A stretch of DNA of 64,000 bases from Fagopyrum homotropicum (GCA_033239125.1 BSWB01000004.1:59519501-59583500); one strand, 5' to 3'; positions 1 to 12,110 are shown, counted from the first letter of the stretch. Notes: generated by a model from the sequence alone, not told the origin. Translations and numbers: made by a program.

Positions 1-302
1 CCCTTAGTTGGAGTGTTAGTTTGAGGTTATAGTTCTTTTCCTTAATTTCTTGAGACTTACCTGGTAATAGGATTTACGGTTTGGGATTAATGAGTAGTGA
101 GACTTACCCGGTGATCTATTCCACTTTAGTAACACCTTCCCTTTGCAAAAATCTCAGCTTTGTCCGCTTTATCTTTAGATCTTGAGTTAGAACCACAACT
201 AGATGCTTTAATCCCTAGAATTGCACATTCCTTTAATTGACTTTTTATCATCTTTGATTGTTTTAATCCCTTTTTTGGTTAGTAATTACATAGACTACCT
301 AT
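1..302 (+). repeat. 5' LTR fragment of element D
   Basis: Bases 1-302 match the 3' part of D's own 3' LTR (about 7308-7605), including GAGACTTACCYGG motifs. The last about 150 bp of LTR, the primer-binding site, gag and protease are missing: at CTAT (299-302) the sequence jumps from LTR into the protease-RT linker. The same CTAT is present at both parental sites, which suggests a microhomology deletion. Confidence 0.85.
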
Positions 303-2339
303 CCTTATTAACGATCCACTTGAAAAAGTTATTAACTTTAGCTTAATGGAGGAAGGTATAGATGCTTCTTGTGATGCAGATATACGGAACTTAAAGGCAC
401 TAGAAGAAGATCCAGGAGCTAAATTTGAAAAACTAATCCAGGAGAAGATGATCTCCAGTTTCGGTCCCAGTTGCAGTACCTCGACCGAGGCACTTTCTGG
501 ACCAAGCGAGGTGTTCTTGACTGAAGAACATCTCGGTCACCCTCTCTAGACCTCGACCGAGGTCGAAAGCGAGATGATGTCAACTAAGACTTCTGAAAGT
601 CCAGTTCTTCGATCTACTCCACTGGAAGGAGGAAGCAAAGATCAACCACAGAAAGCACCCCCAGTTGTGGAGCTTAAACAACTCCCAAGTCACTTGAGGT
701 ATGTCTTTCTTGGACCGGATTCTACTTATCCCGTCATCGTTAGTGTTTCTCTCTCCGAATCTTAATTATCTAAACTAATGCATGTCCTGAGGAAGCATAA
801 AAAGGCTTTGGGTTATACTATTGACGATCTTATTGGCATTAAGCCTTCTTTCTGCATGCATAGAATACTAATGGATGATGATCATAAGACTTCAAGGGAA
901 CCTCAAAGACGGTTAAATCCGATCATGACAGAGGTTGTGAAGAAAGAAATTCTTAAGTTGTTGGATGCAGGTATCATATTTCCTATCTCGGATAGCAAGT
1001 GGGTGAGCACAATACATGTTGTTCCGAAGAAAGGAGGGATGACCGTTGTGACAAATAAGAACAACGAGTTGATCCCAACTAGGACCGTCACGGGCTGGAG
1101 GGTGTCTATCGAGTATAAGAAGCTGAACGTGGCCACTCGGAAGGACCATTTTTCACTTCCCTTCATCGATCAAATGCTCGAACGGTTGGCCCAGCATTCA
1201 CACTTTTGCTATTTAGATGGCTATAGTGGCTTCTTTCAGATTCTTATTCATCCGGATGATCAAGAGAAGACCACTTTCACTTGTCCATAGGGGACATTCG
1301 CTTATAGGAGGATGTCATTTGGATTATGTAATGCACCCGCTACCTTCCAGCGATGCATGATGGCTATCTTTTCTGAGTACATAGAGGAGATCATGGAGGT
1401 ATTTATGGATGACTTTTCAGTATATGGTTCCGCTTTTGATGATTGCCTATCTAACCTTTCTCTAGTACTACAAAGATGTGAAGACACTAATCTCATCTTG
1501 AATTGGGAGAAGTGTCACTTTATGGTTAATGAAGGTATCGTGCTAGGGCATTCGTTTCCAATCGAGGTATTGAGGTCGATCGAGCAAAGATCGAGACTAT
1601 AGAGAAACTTCCTCCTTGTTCTGTTAAGGGTGTGCGGAGTTTTCTCGGGCATGCAGGTTTCTACAGAAGATTCATCAAGGACTTCTAGAAGATCTCTAAA
1701 CCACTAACTAAACTCTTGAATAAAGATGTTGTTTTTGAGTTTTCGCAGGAGTGTCTCGATGCATTCTACAGGATTAAGGAAGCGTTGATCTCCGCTTCCA
1801 TTATCCAACCTCCGGATTGGATCTTGCCCTTTGAGATCATGTGCGATGCGAGTGATGTGGTGGTAAGAGCGGTGCTTGGACAAAAGAAGGATGGCCGGAC
1901 TACCTCCATTTACTATGCTAGCAAGACGCTAGACGAAGCCCAGCGTAACTACGCCACCACCGAAAAGGAGCTACTGGCGGTTGTATATGCTTTTGAGAAA
2001 TTTCGCTCTTCCTTAGTAGGGGAGAAAGTTATTGTTTACACTGACCATGCAGCTATTCGTTACTTGCTTGCTAAGAAGGATGCCAAGCCACGTCTTAGTC
2101 GATGGATTCTCTTGCTTCAAGAGTTTGACCTTGATATCCGCGATAAGAAGGGATCCGAAAATTCTGTTGCGGATCACCTCAGCCGGCTACCACAATCCTC
2201 ACGCGAAAAGGACGAACAACCCATAGATGATTCGTTCCCCGATGAGCACTTGCACTTGCTGGAACGTTTGATAGACTTCCTTATCTCACCCCATGATGAA
2301 GGTGAAGTATGGGGTAAGGATACTTTCAAGCATGTTTAG
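303..2339 (+). pseudogene. Broken pol (protease-RT linker, RT, RNase H) of element D
   Basis: Order of domains: linker (346-765), RT N-terminal half (778-1290, RILMDDDH through the DGYSGFFQI palm segment), RT catalytic block with FMDDFSVYG (1312-1602), RNase H (1716-2339, with CDASD, TEKELLA and TDHAA carrying the catalytic D/E/D positions). Damage seen against B: in-frame stops at 547-549 and 1288-1290 (both TGG to TAG) and at 763-765 (GAA to TAA), and a frameshift near 1550. Protease is deleted. After RNase H the ORF ends ...WGKDTFKHV with no integrase, exactly as in B. It cannot make a functional polyprotein. Confidence 0.9.
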
Positions 2340-3165
2340 AGACACCGTACGGTCCAGCTAGTGACCTTAAACCAAGCGCTTCTTGGGAGGCCACCCAAGG
2401 TATTGCTTTCTTTTCTCTTTTCTAGCCTAGCTTTAGATAGTTTGCTTTGCTTTGCTTTGCTTTGTTTTTGGCGTCCTAGACAAACAACAGGTAATCTTTA
2501 AGGAAGGAATACAACCCAGGAGCAATACTGGAAGGACAGAAGTTCGAGAAATCGAGAAGACGGAGTTTGACTGAGACACATCTCGGTTGCTGTCACAGCA
2601 CCTCGACCGAGATGATTCTTGAGCAACCGAGGCGACTAGGGTTACTGAAGATCCACCTCGGTCCGTATCACCTCAGTCCGGTCGAGACCATCTCGACCGA
2701 GGTGATAGCAGTTCCAGAAAAGGGTATAAACGGGGGTTCGAATTCTCTCTTCCCTCTCTCACCTTCTCTACCGCGGCGCACCAATTCATCTCGCTCCCCA
2801 TTTCTCGATCGTTTTCGACGATTCTTACTTCCAAACAGCAAGGAAAGAGTAGAGGATCAGTTTGCAAGTGACAATCTGCAACAAAAATGCTCCGAATCAA
2901 CCGAATCTGGGGTAAATCGAACAAAAACCCTAACTCACTTTTATTCACTGTTTCGGTCAAATTGGGCTTTGGTTGCCCTTGCATTGTGTTGGAAAAGGAT
3001 TAAGTACCCCATAGAAACAGTTGGTAGTGATATTGTGGGAAAATAACTGGATTTTTGAGAGTTACGATTAGACAGCCTTCTAGGTCGGTCCAGTCGACCT
3101 GCGTCTCGACCGAGGTGTTCTTGAGATCTAACAACCGACCGAGGTGGTCTGACAGAGAGTGGAAA
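2340..3165 (+). other. Spacer between pol and post-pol ORF of element D
   Basis: No gene is supported. It opens with the conserved tract GCGCTTCTTGGGAGGC and then holds several copies of the CCTCGACCGAGG palindrome or its half-sites (2580-2705, 3080-3150). The same spacer occurs in B (17926-18753) and, inverted, in C (27663-28574). Open frames here are not conserved between copies. Confidence 0.7.
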
Positions 3166-4576
3166 ATGAGTTCTGACAGACAGCTGGTTCTGAGGGATAG
3201 ATCCTCCCCTTCTCCTTCTTCTTCTTCTCGCCGATCCATACCGGTGATCCACGAGCGTCACCGGGTAGATTATGACCGCATTATTGCGCGTCCAGTGGTT
3301 GCACCATGATTCCTTGATATCGGTGCTTTTGATTGCCTCTACGTAAATGATGATTTGAGGCGGATGATTGCTATGGTAGGGCTGGAGCAGTTTACTAAGA
3401 TTAGAGCTCCAGCCTACCTTGAGCGACTTTGGAGTTCGTGAGCTCCGTGACTTACCATCCTACAGAGCGTGTCATCAAGTACCGGTTGCTGAACCGGAAC
3501 TACTTAGTTCCGATGGACCATTGGAGGGATATCTTCGGCTTCCCGACCCCCACAGTTTCTGATTTTCCTTCTCGAGCCGTGGCTCGAGAGTTCTGGGCCA
3601 GATAGCTCACGTAGTTGAGCATGCTGATAGGTGGAGACCTGGAGACTCCAAGGAACGTATTATCTTCCACCTCGCCTTCAGATTAGCCCACCGGATCTTT
3701 AGCGAGACACTTCTGGCGCGTACTGAGACGCCCCAGAAGATTAGACATGGGGAGCTTCTGAGCTTATATTGTATGGTTACCGGAGGAGTTCCCGACTTTG
3801 GAGTGATACTGGCAGAGGATTTACACAAGATAAAGGCGAAGGGGGATATTTGTTGCGGAGGTCTAGTGACTCACATCGCAATTTATATGGACCTTGATGT
3901 GAGTGCATGTACTATGGTAGCGGCTGCCAAGCCGCTTGGGCTGCAGGAGATGATTACGAGGAGGATCTTGGTTCCTCGCGGACTTACTACGCCGTATGTG
4001 GCGATGCCTTGGGAGCAGACTACCCCTCAGGGTATTAGATGGTCATCTCAATTCTCAGTATTTGACCCTCAGTACTGGTACACCGCGTGGATTCCTCTTA
4101 TTGAGGACGCCAAAGACGCAGCAGCAGTAGCTCAGGAGCAGGATGAGGAGGAGGCTGATGAGGAGGTTGATGATGATGATGATGGCGGTGCTGCCATGGA
4201 TACAAGGACCGATACAGCTGGGACTAATATACCAGTCGTCGATTTGGACGACGAGGAGACAGAGGACGAGCCAGCTATAGCACCAACATGACCTGCCAGG
4301 CGTAGAGTTCGGAGGCAGAGGGATCCCACATCTCACCGTCAGATCGACGATCTGACAGATCAGATGATTGACTCCTACGCAGCCATGGCCGTCGATCTAG
4401 GGGGCGTTTGGATGACCTTCAACGAGAGTTGGATAGCCGGACTCATCAGATACTGGAGAGCCAGCACTATCAATGCCGGATGATGGAGATCCAGTTCCAA
4501 CATATGATGGGAAATCCATTCGACCCGTCTCAGCATCCGTACATACCATATCCTCCACCACCGCCAGCAGAGCTTG
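3166..4576 (+). pseudogene. Athila ORF1-like ('env-like') post-pol ORF, broken, element D
   Basis: The start MSSDRQLVLRD at 3166 matches the starts in B and C. Conserved blocks in order: VIHERH, an FDCL segment, the YRLLNRNY block, AREFW, FHLAFRLAHRIF, CMVTGGVPDF, CCGGLVTH, KRILVPRGLTT, an acidic region with a VVDLDDEE motif (about 4236-4262), and a proline-rich end (YPPPPPA). In-frame stops (for example after VVAP at 3309) and frameshifts kill it. No signal peptide or membrane segment is visible, so a true envelope role is doubtful; resemblance to the Athila ORF1 family is my recognition, not a search result. Confidence 0.75.
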
Positions 4577-5984
4577 CAGGATTTCTTTTCTTTATTTATT
4601 ATGCAGCTCAGCTTTGTCCGGTGAGTATTCTGTTCTTATGACTTATTTGACCCATTCGGACAATGTGTCCCAAGTATGGGGTATGCGGATATGTATTATT
4701 GCCTTATGTGGATGATTGTATGACTCCTAATGGATATTTATGATTTTCTTATGCTCTATATGCTTATCTGAGGCTACATGCATGCATACAGGTTATTTGA
4801 TTGAGAAAAACGTCAAAAACTGGTTTAAAAAAAAAATTTGACCTCGACCGATGTGACTCTGACCAATCGAGGTACAATACCTCGGTTGACTTAGAACATC
4901 TCGACCGAGGTGGTTTAACTTAAACAGTTTTCGAAACGATTTTGTACTTCTTATCTAGATATGACCTCAGTGAAGAATTTGTTTGCACATTGGTTTTGAA
5001 ATCTTTATATGTTTGAAAGGTTTTATAATATGTTTAAGTTGCTAAATGTTTTGTTTGGAATTTTGGCATGTTTAATACTTTGTTTTTATCCAAATTATGT
5101 TGAATTTGAAGGTTGACACCACATGATAAGTTCTCTCACTTTTTTTCCTGGGATAATTAAGGCAATTCATTCTCTTCTCTTCTTCTTCTTGATCATGCTT
5201 TAGCCATATACATATTTACCTCCCTTTACCTATCCGGGAATTTGGAAGCAAGCAAATGAAAAGCAAGTGAAAGTAAAGTTGAGACGTTGGCTGGAGTTTA
5301 GAAAGAAACAAATAGGTTTGGGGAAGTCAATCATGATGATGAGTAACTCGGCACCATTCACATAGCCAGGTGTTTGTGTCTTGTCAAAATCGGATTGAGC
5401 GATATTACTAACGGGTCATGGTATGTGCATCAAGGGTTTGAGGCATCTCGAGATATTGATGATTGCTAATCTCCCAGGCTTCAGTTATTGTGCACCTCTG
5501 TCCATGCATCCCAAAAAGTAAAAAAAAAATAAATAAGCAAATCTTATTAGTGGAAGATGTTGAAGTTCAAAGGAAGTGAAGTAAGATCCTTTTTCCCGGA
5601 TTCTAGCACCACATTCCCTATATACATCCCACCCTCACACGTTTCTTGACCTTCTCTTGAAAAAGCCCTTGAAACCTCGAGCTTGTTGATTGACTTGGTG
5701 GTTTAAACTGGATTATACATGATTAATTTCGATAATTATGATTTATTATGCATTCTATGATTTTATGCAAAGATGAACAACTTTCTTATATTTATAAAAT
5801 GTTTTGAGCATGTTTTGATTTTAAACACCATGAATCATTCTCTTAGAGTGATCTATGATTGGAGCACACCATTAAAATGTTTTGAAATACTTTTCATTGA
5901 TCTTTATGACTTATATCCATTCTATCTTGTACTTAAGATTTGAAACTTGCTTGGGGACAAGCAAGGGACAAGTATGGGGTATTT
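4577..5984 (+). other. 3' untranslated region and polypurine tract of element D
   Basis: No coding capacity. It contains a CATCTCGACCGAGGTG copy (4897-4912) with flanking half-sites, and ends in the plus-strand priming tract AGTATGGGGTATTT (5971-5984) directly before the 3' LTR. B has the same tract at 21564-21577. Confidence 0.75.
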
Positions 5985-7760
5985 TGATAGCATGAATTAA
6001 AGTCTATATTTTGGGACCTGTTTAGACGTTTTATCTTTATTAATCTGCATGTTTGGATGTATATTATGTGATTATATTGTCATTTCATCTACCTTTGCGG
6101 GAATCGAGGTCTACTCCATGTTTCGTTGTAATCATAGGTAAAATGGTACATTTTGGATCGAAATGGAGCTAAAGGAGCTAAGGAGTCATTGAAGCTACAT
6201 TTTGGAGCTTAAGGAGGAATCCAGGAAGAATGGAAATGGATTAGAGATTCACTTTGGACCATTTTTGAGAGATTTCACATTTAGTTTAGAGCCACCTCGG
6301 TCAGCTATAGTACCATCTCGACCGAGGTGATCTTGAAGAGCGTCTCGACCGAGGCGAATACCCTGACGCGGCGAGATCGTTTATTCTTGGCTAAGATCTT
6401 TTTATTTTGGAAGGAGAGATCTTATATTTTTGGGCTGGATTTCTAGAAGGAAGGTTATATATTTTGGAGATCTATTTTAGAGATTAAGATATATTTTATT
6501 ATGACAATATCTTTTCAAGATATTTTATCTTTGGAAGATAATTCTCCTATATAAAGGGCTGGATTTTCCACAATTCAGCATCGGCGCATCACCGAAAAAC
6601 CCGCTACCATCGCAGCATTGGGGGATTGAAGGAACTGTAGTTAGGAAGGATTTTTGGAAGGTTGAAGGAAGATTGAAGGAAGGAAGTTCATAGCTTTTTA
6701 TAGCTTTTGTGAAGGGTTTTGTAAGACTTTCTTAGATTCCCTTCTTGTTAATTGTCATGTTGGATTTGTGATCCAAGGAACGCTTATTTGTTTGATATTT
6801 GATTCAGTTTTTGAAGCCTTGTTCTTAAGGTTTTTGTGTTCAAATATTCATTCTCTTCCCATATATTTGAGTATTGCTTTCATGATGATGAGTGGCTAAT
6901 TTCTTTGTGCAATTCTAGGGTGATTGGCTGAAAGTTGTAGGAAAAACAATGATAGAATAATCTTAAATTCCAGTAGGACCCTGACAGCTCGAGCCTTTAT
7001 CCTTAACCCTAGAGTATCTCGCTCAGTCGATGAACATCTCGGCCGGGGTGGAATTCGTCTGACCGAGGTGACTTTCTGATCTGAAACTGAGAGTTAAGTG
7101 TTAGAGTTTGCCAAATCCTATTCTTATTACACCTTTCCTGGTTCAATGCAAGCCTAGGATGAGACTTACCCGGTAATTCCTTTGTTTGTTTACCCATGAT
7201 CATAAGTATAGGTAATAAATGTTTATCCTTTATTAGGGTTTGAGTGTGTCTTCATCCCATCTTTGTGAGTTAGCTTGAGACTTACCCGGTAAAGGTTGAT
7301 TCTATTCCCTTAGTTGGAGTGTTGGTTTGAGATTATAATTACTTTCCTTAGTACCTTGAGACTTACCCGGTGATAGGTTCTTTGGTTTGGGATTGAGAGT
7401 AATGAGACTTACCTGGTGATCTATTCCACTTTAGTAACACCTTCCCTTTGCAAAATATCAGCTTTGTCCGCTTATCTTGAGATCTTGAGTCGGAACCACA
7501 ACTAGATGCTTTAATCCCTAGAATTTGCATATTTCCTTTAATTGACTTTTTATCATCTTTGATTGCTTTAATTGCTTTTGTGGTTAGTTGCAATATTGAC
7601 TACCTATATTGGTTTTGTTTCACCTAAGTCCCTGAGATCGACACCCCGGAATTCTTGCTTTCACTACGATTGACCCGTACACTACGGGTTCACATCCTTG
7701 TTTTGAGCATATATCTTGTGTTATAAATTTAAAGCTTGCACACCCCATTTGGAGCGAACA
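5985..7760 (+). repeat. 3' LTR of element D (1776 bp)
   Basis: Starts TGATAGCATGAATT and ends GGAGCGAACA (TG...CA). TATA box TATATAAA at about 6549-6556. The upstream palindromic module is at 6293-6357 and a second at about 7018-7070. Copies of GAGACTTACCCGGT follow at about 7160, 7268, 7355 and 7403 (the last with ACCTGG). Confidence 0.92.
6293..6357. promoter_or_regulatory. Tripartite palindromic module, U3 of D 3' LTR
   Basis: Half-site CACCTCGGTC (6293-6302), centre CATCTCGACCGAGGTG (6314-6329), second palindromic site GTCTCGACCGAGGCGA (6342-6357). It lies about 190 bp upstream of the TATA box. Function is unknown; see findings. Confidence 0.7.
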
Positions 7761-8009
7761 TAGTTCTCGGGAAGGCAAGTCCTAAACATAAATCCTAGCA
7801 CACTCGGTCCAATAGCGGCTAGTGAGCCTCACTACTACCTAGAGTTCATCATCTTCGGTACCTAAGAGCAAAAATCACCGGGTAGGTCTCTTCTTACACT
7901 TAGTTGCTAACACTAGGTCACCCTAGGATATATCTAGCTCAACAAACACTAGGGTTTCAACAATCTAACAACCTAACACTTAGATTTATCAATACAAGCA
8001 GGTCTGACA

Positions 8010-8069
8010 GAATCACGGTTAGTTCCTCACTTCCATGGCCGTGGAACCTACTAGAGCAGGCCGTGATTC
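8010..8069. promoter_or_regulatory. Tripartite palindromic module in A 3' LTR
   Basis: Arm GAATCACGGTT (8010-8020), centre TTCCATGGCCGTGGAA (8031-8046, one mismatch from a perfect palindrome), inverted arm GGCCGTGATTC (8059-8069). It is the allelic copy of 41876-41935 in the 5' LTR. Confidence 0.75.
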
Positions 8070-8124
8070 ACAACAGAGGCTAGGTTCGAGCAAACAATTC
8101 ATCCAAAGGTACGTTTAAGTCTAT

Positions 8125-9902
8125 TGATAGCATGAATTATAGTCTATATTTTAGGGTTTGTTTGGACGTTTTATCTTTCATAATCTGCATGTTTGTATGT
8201 ATATTATGTGATTATATTACCATTTCATCTACCTTTGTGAGAATCGAGGTCTACACCTAGTTTTGTTGTAATCGTAGGTAAAATGGCACGTTTTGCATAA
8301 AAAAGGAGCAAAAGGAGCTATGGAGTCATCGGAGCTACATTGAGGAACATAAGGAACCATCCAGGAAGCATAGCCATGGATTAAAGATTCACTTTGGACC
8401 AGATTTGAGAGAATTCACATTCAGTTGTGACTCACCTCGGTTGGCCACAGATTCATCTCGACCGAGGTGATCCAGAGAAGCCGACTCGACCGAGGCGAAT
8501 ACCTAGGACGCGGCGAGAATATTTTATTCTTGGCTGAGATCTTTTATATTTGGAAAGTGATCTTATATTTTTGGGCTTGGCTCCTGGAAGGAAGAAGATA
8601 TTATAGATCTTATATTTTACCTATTTTTATGGGAAGAGATCTTTCTAAGATATATTATCTTTGGAGGGTTATTTTCCTATAAAAAGGGTTGGATTTCCAC
8701 AAATCCAACATCTTGCTTACGAGGAGATCTGGCATACAGCCCGCTTACACCAAGAATCACGCAGCAGCCATACTCCAGTTGGGAGATTTGAAGAACCTTT
8801 TTGAAGGTTGAAGGAAGATTGAAGATCATAGCTTTTATAGATTTTTGAAGGGTTTTTGTAAGATCATCTTAGATTCCCTTCCTTGTTGTCTTCTCTTGTT
8901 GGATTGCTATCCAAGGAACGCTTTTGTTGTGATATTTGATTCAGTTATTGAAGTCTTTTCATTAAATTCTTCTTGTTCGAATATTCACCTTCTTCCCATA
9001 TATTTGATTAATACTTTCATGATGATGATGAGTGGCTAATTTCCTTGTGTGATTCTAGGGTGATTGGTTGAAGGTTGTGGGAAAAACAATGATAGAATAA
9101 TCTTAGATTCCAGTAGGACCCTGAAAGTTCGAGTCTTTTAACCTTAACCCCAAGCATCTCGTTCAGTCGATGAACATCTCGGCCGGGGTGGAATTCGTCT
9201 GACCGAGGTGACTTATCTGACCCTAAACTGAGAGTTAAGTGTTAGAGTTTGCCAAATCCTATTCTTATTACACCTTTCCTGGTCCAATGCAAGCTTAGGA
9301 TGAGACTTACCCGGTAATTCCTTAGTTTGTGTATCAACGATCATAAGTATAGGTAATAAAGGTTTAACCTTTATTAGGTTTGAGTGTGCTTCCATCCCAT
9401 CTTTGTGAGTTAGCCTGAGACTTACCCGGTAAAGGTTGATTCTATTCCCTTAGATGGTGTGTTAGTTCGAGGTTATAATTCTTTATCTTGATTCCTTGAG
9501 ACTTACCCGGTAAAAGGAGTTACGGTTTGGGATTAGTGAGTAGTGAGACTTACCCGGTGATCTATTCCACTTTAGTAACACCTTCCCTATGCAAAAACCT
9601 CAGCTTTGTCCGCTTATCTTTAGATCTTGAGTTGGAACCACAACTAGATGCTTTAATCCCTAGAATTGCATGTTTGCTTATTTGACTTCTTATTCATCTT
9701 TGATTGTTTTAATTACTCTTGTGGTTAGTAATTACGAGGCTTACCGTTATCGGACTTTGTTTCACTAAGCCCCTGTGATCGACCCCTGGAATTCCTTGCT
9801 TTTTACTACGATTGACCCGTACACTGCGGGTTCGCATCCTTGTTTTAAGCTTACGTCTAGGGTTATAAATTTAAAGCTTGCACACACCGTTTGGAGCGAA
9901 CA
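8125..9902 (+). mobile_element. Solo LTR E (B/C/D family, 1778 bp)
   Basis: It runs from TGATAGCATGAATT to GGAGCGAACA and is flanked by a perfect 5-bp TSD, TCTAT (8120-8124 and 9903-9907). The empty site is seen intact in A's 5' LTR near 41986-41995. No internal sequence remains, so this is the product of LTR-LTR recombination. TATA-like TATAAAAAGG at about 8679-8688. Palindromic modules at 8433-8498 and about 9160-9212. Confidence 0.93.
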
Positions 9903-10079
9903 TCTATCCTATCATACTCCAAGCCATAACCATCATTTCTTTACCCTAGAATCACATCTATTTAGCCAACAACATGCATCATCACAATCAAAATCATCAA
10001 GCATAAAATCATGGAGTCCATATCAAGAGGATGAAATGAAAGAGAGATGGAGCAAATAGAACAAGAAAAACGAGTTGAA

Positions 10080-11288
10080 CCGCTCCATGGGGGAAGATCT
10101 TCTTCACCACATAAGGACCCGTCCATCTTGACTTAAGCTTTCAGGGGAAGAGCCGCAGACTCGAGTTGAAGAGAAGGACAAGGTCACCTTCACTCAACTC
10201 CTTTGGGATGAGACGCTTGTCATGCCAATGTTTGGTCCTTTCTTTGTAGATCCGGGCGTTTTCATAGGCATCCAACCGGATCTCCTCAAGAGTGTTCATG
10301 TCTAGCAATCTCTTCTCACCGGCCTCCTTGAGGTCAAAATTCAGCCATCTAATGGCTCAATATGCTCTATGCTCCATCTCTGCCGGAAGGTGGAAAAACT
10401 TGCCATAAACTAGCTTGTAGAGCGTGGTGCCAATCGGTGTCTTGAAAGCGGTTCTATAAGCCCACAAAGCATCATCGAGCTTCATAGCCCAATCCTTTCT
10501 CATTCTAGAAACCGTTTTCCCAAGGATTCCTTTTATCTCCCGGTTGGAGATAACCACTTGGCCACTAGTTTGGGGATGGTAAGGTGTTGCCACCTTATGA
10601 GTCACCCCATACTTAGCTAAAAGTGTCCCGAAGTTCCTATTTGTGAAGTGCTTTCCTCCATCACTTATGATCACCCTTGGTGTTCCAAACCTAGGAAAGA
10701 TCACTCAGTTGAAGAACCGCACCACAACCTTGGCATCATTTGTGGGAGAAGCGATTGTCTCCACCCATCTCTAAACATAGTCTACCGCCAATAGGATGTA
10801 GAGGTTTCCACAAGAAGAGGCGAATGGTCCCATGAAGTCTACACCCCACACATCAAATATCTCCACCTCTTGTATGTTGTTCAAGGGCATCTCATTCCTC
10901 CTTGAGATGTTAACTGTCCTTTGGCAAGCATCACATGCTACCACAAAATTCTGCACATCCTTGAACAAACTTGGCCAATAAAACCCGGATTGCAACACCT
11001 TTGCACATGTCTTGTGTGAGCTAGCATGGCCTCCACATGGCAAGGAATGACAATGGCGGATCACACTCTCTACCTCATCCTCCGGTATGCATCTCCTAAA
11101 GACTCCATCCGGCCCTCTCTTGAACAAAAGTGGTTCACTCCAATAGTAATGCCTCACATCCTTGAAGAATTTCTTCCTTTGGGCATAGGATAAACTGGGT
11201 GGCGCCTCCTCACACACAAGGTAGTTCACAATGTCGGCATACCATGGCTCATTTCCCTTGGACACTTGTAGCAAGCACTCCTCCACCA
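10080..11288 (-). pseudogene. Integrase of element A (broken)
   Basis: Minus strand. The N-terminal zinc-binding region is at about 11060-10920 (HCHSLPCGGH ... CDACQ). The catalytic core has the first Asp in VWGVDFMGP and the second in IISDGGKHF. At D-x35 the expected Glu is Val (GQVVISNRE). In-frame stops follow LAVDYV (about 10770), FFN (about 10704) and HRAY (about 10355). The C-terminal SRWTGPYVVKKIF module (about 10140-10085) is the GPY/F-type domain. It would insert cDNA if functional; here the missing Glu and the stops make it inactive. It is the only Athila-type integrase in the window. Confidence 0.85.
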
Positions 11289-11564
11289 TTACAATTGCTC
11301 ATCCCGGAATGAGTCATCAATCGGGATGTCATCTCTCTCAATCTCCAACGGTGGGAGTCTACTAAGGTGGTCCGCCACTGAATTTTCGGACCCTTTCTTA
11401 TCCCGGATTTCCAAATCAAACTCTTGAAGAAGAAGGATCCACCGAATCAAACAAGGCTTGGCATCCTTCTTCGTAAGGAGATAACGGATCGCAGCATGAT
11501 CCGTATGCACAATGACCTTCACTCCAACAAGATACGAGCGGAATTTCTCAAATGCATACACAAC
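11289..11564 (-). pseudogene. RNase H C-terminal part of element A
   Basis: VVYAFEKFRSYLVGVKV, then HTDHAAIRYLL and SENSVADHLSRLPP are visible, ending IDDSFRDEQL with a stop before MVEECL of integrase. The upstream half of the same codons is at 34960-35200; element B was inserted between them (TSD ACAAC at 11560-11564). Confidence 0.85.
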
Positions 11565-12100
11565 TGATAGCATGAATTATAGTCTTTATTTTGGGACCTA
11601 TTTAGACGTTTTATCTTCAATAATCTGCATGTTTGGATGTATATTATGTGATTATATTGTCATTTAATCTACCTTTGTGGGAATCGAGGTCTACACCAAG
11701 TTTTGTTGTAATCTTAGGTAAAATAGCACGTTTTGCATCAAAATGGAGCTAAAGGAGCTAAGGAGTCATTAGAGCTACATTCAGGAGCTTAAGGAAGAAT
11801 CCAGGAAGCATGGAAATGGATTAAAGATTTACTTTGGACCAAATTTGAGAGATTTCACCTTCAGTTGAGAGTCACCTCGGTCAGCTACAGTACCACCTCG
11901 ACCGAGGCGAACACTCTGACGCGGCGAGATATATTTTATTTGGCTGAGATCTTTTATTTTTGGAAGGAGAGATCTTATATTTTTGGGCTTGATTTCTGGA
12001 AGAAAGATCATATATTTTAGGGATTTATTTTAGGAGATAAGATATATTTTATTATGAAATTATCTTTTTAAGATATTTTATCTTTGGAAGATAATTCTCG

Positions 12101-12110
12101 TATATAAAGG
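12101..12110 (+). promoter_or_regulatory. TATA box of the B LTR promoter
   Basis: TATATAAAGG, conserved in position in D (6549) and in the B 3' LTR (about 22142), with TATAAAAAGG in E and C. It is the only TATA motif kept across the family at this LTR position. Confidence 0.6.

Larger units (their letters stand above)
1..7760 (+). mobile_element. Athila-type LTR retrotransposon remnant (element D)
   Basis: This is a decayed Ty3/Gypsy element of the same family as B and C. It runs from a fragment of 5' LTR at the window edge, across an internal deletion, through broken pol, a post-pol ORF and a 3' UTR to a complete 3' LTR ending GGAGCGAACA. The sequence after its end (from 7761) matches the LTR of element A (compare 41627 onward), so D was inserted into A's 3' LTR. 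The 5-bp duplicate would be TAGTT at 7761-7765; the partner lies left of the window. Family assignment rests on DLGAS-type protease relatives, the FMDDFSVYG RT and the Athila ORF1-like post-pol ORF. Confidence 0.9.
7761..10079 (-). repeat. Truncated 3' LTR of element A, interrupted by solo LTR E
   Basis: Segments 7761-8124 and 9903-10079 match 41627-42152 of A's 5' LTR. E sits between them with TSD TCTAT. At 10072-10079 the LTR sequence GAGTTGAA passes directly into integrase codons; the intact LTR has GAGCTGAA there, so the deletion joined two copies of GAGYTGAA. The outer LTR end is left of the window, beyond D. Confidence 0.88.

Noticed and set aside
2567..3309. Open frames in the D spacer
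   Set aside because: The B and C counterparts are not open in the same frame; most of the span is palindrome-rich spacer.
9775..10059. Open frame of 94 codons
   Set aside because: Spans the end of solo LTR E and LTR sequence of A; not conserved and crosses an insertion junction.
10080..11564. Integrase as part of element B
   Set aside because: It is on the opposite strand, outside B's TSD, and its codons continue at 34960; it belongs to A.
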